From: Burkholderia sp. MS389
Lineage (GTDB): Bacteria > Pseudomonadota > Gammaproteobacteria > Burkholderiales > Burkholderiaceae
Length of the DNA stretch: 64,000 bases
Assembly (NCBI RefSeq): GCF_016899425.1
Contig: NZ_CP045994.1
Span: 2,108,001 to 2,172,000, forward strand
Direction: 5' to 3'
Every line of letters starts with the position of its first letter. Position 1 is the first letter of the stretch. A program made the position numbers and the translations under genes. Below are positions 49,332-55,620 of this stretch, in pieces. The notes under the pieces were generated by a model, which saw only the letters and a list, made by a program, of their open reading frames with translations, had not been told where the DNA came from and made no database searches.

Positions 49332-50629
49332 TGGACGACCGCACGCAACAGCTCGACCTCACCGCGCCGATCCCGACCGGCAGCGCGAAGGCAGCAGCAG
49401 CCGCTGCGGGCGCAACGTCAGCGGACCTGTGGATGGTCCCGTACGGCCAACTTCATTACGACCCGTCCGACAACATCCGCCCCGTTGATCCCGAATGGGT
49501 GACGCACCTTACTGCCCTCATCATCGAGAACGGATACGACAAGGGTTCACCGCTTCATTGCTACGCGCGGAGGGTCGCAGGCAAGGATCTGCTGTTTGTA
49601 TACAAGGGGCAGCACCGCTACCTTGCGGCCGGCAAGGCGATCGAAGCAGGCAAGGACATCGGCAAGATCCCGGTCGTCGTCCGTGACGCCAAGACAGTCA
49701 ACCGCGCCGAAATGGTGATCGACGGCTACATCAGCAACAACGGCAAGCAGTCGTCGCCGCTTGATCTGGCCGCTGCCGTCGCCGAGCTGCGCGACATTCA
49801 TGGCATGACGCTTGCCGCCATCTGCAAGCGCTTGAACGTCACCGATCAAACGATCCGCGACGTCGGTCTGCTCGAACGCGCACCAGCCGAACTGCATCAG
49901 CTCGTACGGAACGGCCAATGCACCGGCACATTGGCCATCGAGCAGATCCGCCTGCACGGCGGCGACAAGGCGCTCGAACGGATCGTGTCTGGCCTGTCGA
50001 AAGCGAAGGAGGCCGGCAAAGGGAAAGTCACGAAGAAGCATCTGGCCAGCAACACGAAGCCTTCCGAGCCGGCCGCGCCCAAAGCGACGAAGATCACCGA
50101 TGCGTGTGCAAAGCAACTTTTGCAGGCGTTACAGGCAGTCCTGCACGACCCAGTTTTTGGCAAGCTTTCGCCCGGAACGATTCGAGCCGTCCATACGGCA
50201 CTCTCGCCGCTCACCGATCTCCTCGATACTCCGCAAAAGGCACGGATCTACCCCGTGACGGCACCGGATCAAGACGGTCGCTGCGTCGCGACCGATACCC
50301 TTCGCTCGCCCAACAGCAAGCGGACGAAAAAGCCGATCGCGGAGATCTACGTAGCCCAACCGAAAGCAGATCAGTGGATTTGCGCGGCTATGTACAACTT
50401 CGGGGACAGCTTCGCATCGACGCCACTGAAGTTGGGTGCAGGCACCACGATCTATCCGACGCGGATGCAGGCAGTTCAAGCAGGCGCTCGATGGCTTAGG
50501 AAGGTTCTCGCCAGTGGAAACGTGAAGCGTCAGAAAGATCTGGCGGTTGTCCTGCCGTGGATCGATGACATCTTGCAGTTTCCCGATCCCGACTGGACGC
50601 TGGAAATGGCGCTGAAGATGGTCGAATAA
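49331..50629 (+). CDS. ParB/Spo0J-like DNA-binding protein
   Basis: The 432-residue product has a ParB N-terminal domain (about 35-140) with the GxHR-type motif VYKGQHRYLAAGKA. An HTH follows (MTLAAICKRLNVTDQTIRDV, about 158-178). The C-terminal half is unlike chromosomal ParB and has an alpha/beta look (QWICAAMYNFGDSFASTPLK). No ParA is encoded nearby. It could be a partition, transcription or replication factor. It is the best local candidate to bind the dispersed AAAGTTRCTTT sites, one of which (50110) is in its own gene. Confidence 0.82.
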   Translation: MDDRTQQLDLTAPIPTGSAKAAAAAAGATSADLWMVPYGQLHYDPSDNIRPVDPEWVTHLTALIIENGYDKGSPLHCYARRVAGKDLLFVYKGQHRYLAAGKAIEAGKDIGKIPVVVRDAKTVNRAEMVIDGYISNNGKQSSPLDLAAAVAELRDIHGMTLAAICKRLNVTDQTIRDVGLLERAPAELHQLVRNGQCTGTLAIEQIRLHGGDKALERIVSGLSKAKEAGKGKVTKKHLASNTKPSEPAAPKATKITDACAKQLLQALQAVLHDPVFGKLSPGTIRAVHTALSPLTDLLDTPQKARIYPVTAPDQDGRCVATDTLRSPNSKRTKKPIAEIYVAQPKADQWICAAMYNFGDSFASTPLKLGAGTTIYPTRMQAVQAGARWLRKVLASGNVKRQKDLAVVLPWIDDILQFPDPDWTLEMALKMVE

Positions 50630-50773
50630 CTTCGCACCCGGCTTTTTACCCCAAGCCCGCTGCCGCGTAAGCGGTAAAACTCAAAGAACCGGGCGGCTGT
50701 TAAAACGGTGCGGCTCATGCAGTTCGCAGCCCAGCACGCACGCCATACTATCCATGAACCATGGGAATCTCAA

Positions 50774-50977
50774 TTGAGCACTACGCCGGAACGCTTGCTA
50801 CGACTGCCGACTGTTATTGGCATGGTGGGTCTTGGCAAAACAACCATTTACGACATGATGAAGAACGGTAGCTTTCCGAGGCCGCGACGGGTCCGTAATC
50901 TTTCACTGTGGGTGGAATCAGAAATTCAGAAGTGGATCAACGATATTTCCTCTTCATCGGCCTCAACAATGCAGTAG
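50774..50977 (+). CDS. AlpA-family regulator/excisionase
   Basis: The product is 67 residues if started at TTG 50774 (GGGA seven bases upstream). The frame is open for 22 more codons upstream. The sequence STTPERLLRLPTVIGMVGLG, TTIYDMMKNGSFPRPRRVRN, then WVESEIQKWINDI is a typical AlpA winged HTH. Such proteins activate integrase or act as excision factors. It is the last plus-strand gene before attR. Confidence 0.85.
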   Translation: MSTTPERLLRLPTVIGMVGLGKTTIYDMMKNGSFPRPRRVRNLSLWVESEIQKWINDISSSSASTMQ

Positions 50978-51014
50978 ACCACTTAATAGACGACAATCAC
51001 ATACACACATGAAA

Positions 51015-51038
51015 ATATGGGGCTATCGAGCCCCATAT
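51015..51038. terminator. Terminator between alpA and the toxin-antitoxin operon
   Basis: ATATGGGGCT (51015-51024) pairs with AGCCCCATAT (51029-51038) over loop ATCG, a perfect 10-bp stem between convergent genes. Confidence 0.8.
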
Positions 51039-51069
51039 GTATCCAGACAGCGACTCCTTCGCCACTATT

Positions 51070-51657
51070 TTATAGGAAAGCGCCATCTTCCCACGAAGTT
51101 TTCTCTCGAAGCTTCGTCAACCCTTCCTCGAAGGATTCAGGATATTTGGCCTTGGACTTTAATGCAACCATAATAACGAGGCGCACATGCAGAGAAGCCT
51201 CGAAAACCTCGTCCAAAAAAGTCGCAACCGGCCGTGCAGGCAACGTTTCAGCATCCGACCGATAAACCGCACGAAGCCTTATCATCCCATTCCCCTCAAC
51301 AAACTCGATTTTTGCATCAAGGAGGTGGTCCTGATTAAGCCTATTTACGATTCGAAGTACGTCGGCCTCATCAACACCGTTGGGCACGCGATAAAGGCTG
51401 GAGAACACTCTTAGCACAGCTTCGTCATGACTAAAAATGTTCGCCACGAAGGCAGTGGGGGTTGTACCGCCTGCATCGCCGTTCTCGTCGTCCGCAACGC
51501 TGAATGCCACGGTAACCATACCTATGCCAGCAGCCTTTGCCTTCTCCGATGGCTCAGGGGCATTAAAAGTAAGGTCCATTTCGCGAAGGACAGCGTGGAG
51601 CACGCCTTCATTCGTCAATATGCTTAGCGTTTTCTTAGCGTTTTTCTTGCGCGACAT
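51070..51657 (-). CDS. YbjN-like (secretion-chaperone fold) protein, third gene of a toxin-antitoxin operon
   Basis: The 195-residue product has the core TAFVANIFSHDEAVLRVFSS, GVDEADVLRIVNRLNQDHLL, then KIEFVEGNGMIRLRAVYRSD and a last helix ATFLDEVFEASLHVRLVIMV. This is the pattern of YbjN/type-III-chaperone-like proteins, which bind other proteins. The gene overlaps the MqsA-like antitoxin gene by 23 bp, so the three are one transcript. By analogy with toxin-antitoxin-chaperone systems it may protect or control the antitoxin. GC is well below the phage average. Confidence 0.62.
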   Translation of the reverse strand: MSRKKNAKKTLSILTNEGVLHAVLREMDLTFNAPEPSEKAKAAGIGMVTVAFSVADDENGDAGGTTPTAFVANIFSHDEAVLRVFSSLYRVPNGVDEADVLRIVNRLNQDHLLDAKIEFVEGNGMIRLRAVYRSDAETLPARPVATFLDEVFEASLHVRLVIMVALKSKAKYPESFEEGLTKLREKTSWEDGAFL

Positions 51658-52324
51658 TTTGCCTCTCTGGCAATCGATTAATCAAGATCATTTTATCGTC
51701 ACCACGATGATACAAGCAGTCAACCGACAATTGACTCGATTCACCATATCGAGCGCTAAAACTTATTTTATTTACGGCCATTCTGCCAGCCTCGGCATTC
51801 AACACGGAATTATCAATCACCGAATCAAGAACTGGCTTTACCACCACTCTACCAATCGGAGCACCTTTACAAACTCTCAAGAACTGAACAGCACGTCCAC
51901 CAACCTCATTCGTGAGTCGAAGCAATCTATCCATTGCTTGGCTTTGCAAAACCTCACCAGATTCATATTTATTGAATGAGTTTACTCCACCACCAAAAAT
52001 AAATGATGCCTCGCGCTGAGATAAACCAAATTTCTCACGAATATAGGAAATATCATCACCCGCAAGCAATCCATCCTGCTCACGAGCTTTATCGCGCGCT
52101 ACTAAGAAAGCACTCCGTATTTGGTCGTCGTTATGCTGCCGTTGCGGCGGAGTAACCCAAGTGTGTCGGCACTCGGTGCAATAATTCTTACGAAGGCCCT
52201 CCACATCTACATCGAGCCCACGTGTATGCACGGTGTCACTATAAGTCACCTCCATCCAATTTTTTGCACCGCACTTCGAACATTTGTCCGTAGGCGCCGC
52301 GAATCGTGTTCTACCGAATGTCAT
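51635..52324 (-). CDS. MqsA-like antitoxin with extended C-terminus
   Basis: The 229-residue product has an N-terminal zinc ribbon, CSKC at C15/C18 and CTEC at C49/C52, as in MqsA/YgiT antitoxins. Then an HTH (ISYIREKFGLSQREASFIFG, then GGVNSFNKYESGEVLQSQAM, about 92-130) follows. MqsA ends near residue 131. Here about 95 more residues follow (GRVVVKPVLDSVIDNSVLNA), perhaps a chaperone-addiction or toxin-binding tail. It overlaps the toxin gene by 4 bp. Confidence 0.82.
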   Translation of the reverse strand: MTFGRTRFAAPTDKCSKCGAKNWMEVTYSDTVHTRGLDVDVEGLRKNYCTECRHTWVTPPQRQHNDDQIRSAFLVARDKAREQDGLLAGDDISYIREKFGLSQREASFIFGGGVNSFNKYESGEVLQSQAMDRLLRLTNEVGGRAVQFLRVCKGAPIGRVVVKPVLDSVIDNSVLNAEAGRMAVNKISFSARYGESSQLSVDCLYHRGDDKMILINRLPERQNVAQEKR

Positions 52325-52722
52325 TTCGACCCCGAGAAGTGTAAGGTGACAAGGCCAGCAGCTTCATTGCCATCATCGTCAGTAAATAGTGTCAGCTTAA
52401 GCGATAACGTCACACATCCCGCACGAACGTCTCGATACCACTGGCGCTCGGAATCGTGCCAAATGATGCAGTACTGGTCAGCAGTCATGAAGTGTGGTCC
52501 TCCTTCCGGGTGAAGCACCTCGCAATTGGGCACCTCCTTCTCCCAGTGGACGTTCATATCGAGCGCCAAGATCATGGCAACGAGCTCAGGCTCGCCCCAA
52601 TCGAGCTTCCGCATGGTCTTCCAGGCGTACCCTTCATGACTTCGGTTTTCGTCTTCGTTCAGGTACCAGAAATTCCCCTGCCCAAAGTGGGCTTGGTACC
52701 GCGGGAGATCGCATTTTGCCAT
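52321..52722 (-). CDS. Putative MqsR-like toxin
   Basis: The 133-residue product ends with DQYCIIWHDSERQWYRDVRA and VTLSLKLTLFTDDDGNEAAG, then LVTLHFSGSK, which follows the order of strands in MqsR (a RelE-fold mRNA interferase). A preceding helix, LDWGEPELVAMILALDM, with Lys in HWEKEVP also corresponds. The match is distant and the MqsR catalytic Tyr is not obvious. The strongest support is its place directly upstream of an MqsA-like antitoxin, as in mqsRA. The RBS is weak. Confidence 0.55.
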   Translation of the reverse strand: MAKCDLPRYQAHFGQGNFWYLNEDENRSHEGYAWKTMRKLDWGEPELVAMILALDMNVHWEKEVPNCEVLHPEGGPHFMTADQYCIIWHDSERQWYRDVRAGCVTLSLKLTLFTDDDGNEAAGLVTLHFSGSK

Positions 52723-52739
52723 GCAAACGTTACTCTAGT

Positions 52740-52754
52740 TCACCATCATGGTGA
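52740..52754. promoter_or_regulatory. Palindromic operator upstream of the toxin gene
   Basis: TCACCAT-C-ATGGTGA is a perfect 7-bp inverted repeat about 17 bp before the toxin start. HTH antitoxins of the MqsA type repress their own operon through such palindromes, so this is the likely binding site of the protein encoded at 51635-52324. Confidence 0.65.
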
Positions 52755-52921
52755 CATTTTTCGAATTTTCAAGCAATTTCAGTCGCACCGCTTGAATCGT
52801 GCCAGGTCTCATGGCGACATCTTACAGCAACGAAAATTGGGGGTACCGAAAGGGGTATCACTCAACACGAAAAAATATAAAATCGTTATTTATCAATAGC
52901 TTGACTATATTTTTTCGCATC

Positions 52922-52979
52922 CAACTTCCACATGACGATATGTCTGATCACTTCGTTCGCTCCTGTTCGTGTTGGTTCG
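52922..52979. repeat. attR, right prophage attachment repeat
   Basis: This is the second copy of the 58-bp repeat (see 9673-9730). Here the Dabb start reads VIRHIVMWKL and then runs into phage sequence, with a stop 11 codons later. Codons 2 and 5 are ATC in this copy. The gap 52723-53268 holds no intact gene: first the toxin operon promoter, then attR, then the integrase relic. Confidence 0.88.
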
Positions 52980-53019
52980 GCGCTTGGCCGGGGACCCTTG
53001 GCAGTCGTGCACATTACGC

Positions 53020-53215
53020 CCGTTCGCCGGTCGCTTTCGTTCGCTCGGGATCTCGTCCGGTTGGAAAAAGCGGGCATCTTTGAAATCTTCACGGAAGATA
53101 CCCGCTTTCTCGCCGTATCATTTACCGGCGTCAAGACGCCGACAAGCGAAGGCAGGCGACAAGCCTACCAAACTTACTGACGGCAATGGACTGTGTCTTG
53201 ACGTGGGTCCGTCAG
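53020..53215 (+). pseudogene. Relic of an earlier prophage integrase end
   Basis: Outside attR the sequence parallels the start of the integrase region at 9.76-9.98 kb. An inverted repeat (AAAGCGGGcATCTT 53068-53081 with AAGATaCCCGCTTT 53096-53109) precedes a translated fragment containing RRQAKAGDKPTKLTDGNGLC, clearly related to the integrase N-terminus (RQAKAVNKPTKLTDGNGLYL). Similarity stops near 53215, just before the GGDEF gene end. It is the remnant of a second prophage that used the same att site. Confidence 0.85.
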
Positions 53216-53268
53216 CTTTGGTCACTGCCGACATGAGTCTGACGAACGGCGCAATGCAACCATCTCCA

Positions 53269-54747
53269 TCACTCCGCCGGCTGCAGCGCGGCAACCTTGT
53301 TCCGCCCGGTCGCCTTCGCGTAATACAGTGCCTCATCCGCCGCCTTGATCACGGCATCCGGCTGCCCTTCCTGATCCGGCATCCAGCACGCCAGGCCGAT
53401 GCTCGCCGTCACACGCCCGTATTCGCTGCCGGCGTGCTCGAGGGCCAACGCATCGATTGCCGCGCGGATCCGCTCGGCAATCTGCGCCGCGCCGGTTTGT
53501 GGCGTGTCGGGAAGCAGCACGACGAACTCCTCTCCGCCATAACGCGCCGCCGTATCGGCCGGCCGACGAATATTGTCGCCGATGCACCGCGCGACCGCCG
53601 CCAACGCATCGTCCCCGGCCTGATGACCGTACGTGTCGTTGTAAGCCTTGAACCGATCCACATCCACGAACAGCAGCGAGAAAACGGAATGCGCACGTCG
53701 CGCGCGACGCCACTCCTGGTCCAGTACCTCGCCAAAGCTGCGGCGATTGCTCAGGCCGGTGAGACCGTCCGTCCGGGCGAGCAGCACGAGTTCCGATTCC
53801 GCCCGCATACGGCGCCGTAGCTGCGAACCGAGCAGAAGGGACAGTGCGATGAACGCCACCCCGAACGTCGCGACCAATCCGCCGATCTTGATCGCACGTT
53901 GCCGCCATGCGGCGTAAATGTCCTCCTCGGCCTCCGCCACCATGATGATCAGCGGCAGTTTCGGCAAATGCTTGAAGTAGTACAGGCGGCGCACGCCGTC
54001 GATCGATGACGTTTCGGAGAAGGCGCCCTCTCGCGCGGTCTGAAACCGCCGGAACGTCGCGGCTTTGCTGATGTCGCGGCCGATGGTATGCACATCGTAC
54101 GGCTGACGCATCACCATCTTGCCGTCTTCGCCGATGAGCGAAATCGAGCCATGCTTGCCAAGCGAAAGCCCGGCGAAGAGCTGATGGAAATAATCGAGAT
54201 TGACCGCGATAACGACGATGCCGCCAAACGATCCATCGGGGTTCGAAATCCGCCGCGTGAGCGCGATACTGAGCTTTCCCCCACGCAAACGGGAGACGAA
54301 CGGGTCACTGATATAGAGTCCGACGTTCGGATTGTCGCGGTGGACCGTGAAGTATCGGCGATCGGAGAAATTACCCTTGCGCGGCTCGTCATAGCCCGAA
54401 TCCAGAACGATATTGCCGCCTGCATCCATCACGAGCATCGAACCGAGAAATTCCGCGGTCATCGCGTGATCGAACAGCACCGACCGGCGCAGGCCCGGCG
54501 AAGCATCCATCACATCGCGGCGCTGCAACCCATGGATGACCGCCTGCAAAGACAGGTCGTACAACTCGATATTGCGTTCGATGTCGCGTTCGGCGATCAG
54601 TCCGAGGTTGCGGGACGTTTCCCTTGCCCGCTCCATCGCATCGTCACGGCTCTGCAAGAGTTGCAGCACGCATAGCGCCATGAGCGCGCATGCGATCACG
54701 GAAGCAATCGCCACGATGATGTAAGGGGCAGTCTTACGGGGATGCAT
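53269..54747 (-). CDS. Membrane diguanylate cyclase with extracellular sensor domain
   Basis: The 492-residue product starts at ATG 54747. Two membrane helices (about 8-30 and 285-307) enclose a periplasmic dCache-like domain (FLGSMLVMDAGGNIVLDSGY, FSDRRYFTVHRDNPNVGLYI). The C-terminal GGDEF domain has YGGEEFVVLLP (about 402-406), making c-di-GMP from GTP. An RPAD inhibitory I-site stands five residues before GGEEF, so product feedback is expected. It senses an unknown outside signal and tunes biofilm versus motility. Confidence 0.92.
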   Translation of the reverse strand: MHPRKTAPYIIVAIASVIACALMALCVLQLLQSRDDAMERARETSRNLGLIAERDIERNIELYDLSLQAVIHGLQRRDVMDASPGLRRSVLFDHAMTAEFLGSMLVMDAGGNIVLDSGYDEPRKGNFSDRRYFTVHRDNPNVGLYISDPFVSRLRGGKLSIALTRRISNPDGSFGGIVVIAVNLDYFHQLFAGLSLGKHGSISLIGEDGKMVMRQPYDVHTIGRDISKAATFRRFQTAREGAFSETSSIDGVRRLYYFKHLPKLPLIIMVAEAEEDIYAAWRQRAIKIGGLVATFGVAFIALSLLLGSQLRRRMRAESELVLLARTDGLTGLSNRRSFGEVLDQEWRRARRAHSVFSLLFVDVDRFKAYNDTYGHQAGDDALAAVARCIGDNIRRPADTAARYGGEEFVVLLPDTPQTGAAQIAERIRAAIDALALEHAGSEYGRVTASIGLACWMPDQEGQPDAVIKAADEALYYAKATGRNKVAALQPAE

Positions 54748-55620
54748 GGGTCTCCTCACCGCGAATGCGCGCCCCTCGCGTCGAGCGCAGATTGCTCATA
54801 CTAAATCAGTTGGGCCGATATTCGCGCCCGGCGCGAACGGAAAGGCTCAGCCGCGGGCGATTATAAATATCCAGCGCGAAAAATTGCCCGCTCGTAGCGG
54901 GCTTCTGCCTCCGATACACACGTTCGGCGCGCGTCATCGGCCGCGAACGAGCCGCTCGAGCTTCGCGCCGTCTTCGTCGAACTGCTTCAGCCGGCGAAGC
55001 GCCGATGGCGACGTCGCGTCGTCGTGCGGGCATACGCAGGAACGCGGATTGCCAGGCGGCCTTCGCGCGCGTTTGCCGCGCATGTCGGCCTGTCACGACA
55101 CCGACCGACACAATCCGGCGATTCGTTTCCTGTTCGGCATCAATCGCCGGCGCGACAGCGTATTGCCGACCGGTTTTCAACCGATATCCGGAATGCATTA
55201 ATCCGATCCCATTGAATCGCACATTTTACCGGCGCGACGGGTAATAATTGCGACCGATTTTCAATTCAATATTGGAAAACAAAAACATTATTGACTTCGA
55301 CTTTCCCGCAAATTTAGAATCGCCTACGACGGCCTACGTATCGTTTTCCTCGCCGCTCCGGATTCGCCACTCACCTGCGCGAAGGTCCTTCGCATCGGCC
55401 TTCCCGCCGGGCATCGACGTGCGCCCCTGTCGTTTTCAGCTGTCGGCATTTATCGACCACCCGGTTGTTTTTCAACCCATTTTCCTTTCGAAGAAACGCA
55501 ATACCTCCATTCATTCCAGTCATTCGCCAAGAATGAATGCAAAGCAGCACCAAACGGACCCAAGATCCACCAATTAGATATCCAGATAAAAAATCGCCAG
55601 TCATCAGGAGGGACATCAAC
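54748..55620. other. Long intergenic region between GGDEF and lipoprotein genes
   Basis: This 873-bp stretch has no convincing gene. Two open frames of about 140-150 codons (54746-55201 plus, 54806-55222 minus) lack an RBS and look like random high-GC coding. The right half (about 55200-55600) is AT-rich and holds a good promoter for the downstream lipoprotein gene, leaving a leader of about 300 bases. Confidence 0.6.
55291..55320 (+). promoter_or_regulatory. Sigma-70-type promoter of the lipoprotein gene
   Basis: The -35 is TTGACT (55291-55296) and -10 TAGAAT (55315-55320), with an 18-bp spacer in AT-rich DNA. The transcript would have a leader of about 295 bases before ATG 55621. Confidence 0.6.

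Larger units (their letters stand above)
10169..50120. repeat. Dispersed 11-bp near-palindrome AAAGTTRCTTT (11 exact, 2 near copies)
   Basis: Exact copies, on either strand: 10169-10179, 13591-13601, 19906-19916, 27128-27138, 30301-30311, 32501-32511, 38274-38284, 43438-43448, 46270-46280, 48792-48802, 50110-50120. One-mismatch copies: 24556-24566 and 35983-35993. They fall within coding regions (int, dam, tail fibre, portal, zinc-finger gene, ParB-like gene and others) and in gaps. I did not see a copy in the flanking chromosome. The motif is AT-rich in GC-rich DNA, so chance cannot explain the count. Function is unknown. Candidates are a partition, repressor or packaging site. Confidence 0.85.
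9673..52979. mobile_element. P2/lambda-mosaic temperate prophage (about 43 kb)
   Basis: The limits are the 58-bp direct repeats at 9673-9730 and 52922-52979, with a tyrosine integrase just inside the left repeat. The element contains complete modules for integration, cargo, lysis, contractile P2-type tail, lambda-type head, packaging, replication and lysogeny control, so it appears structurally complete. One cargo gene (SRAP) is broken by an IS. All core head and tail reading frames are open, so functional virions are plausible. No tRNA is at the ends. The target is the 5' end of a Dabb-family gene. Confidence 0.93.

Noticed and set aside
54806..55222. 138-codon minus-strand frame between the GGDEF and lipoprotein genes
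   Set aside because: No RBS, Arg-rich low-complexity composition, and partly covered by an equally weak frame on the other strand.
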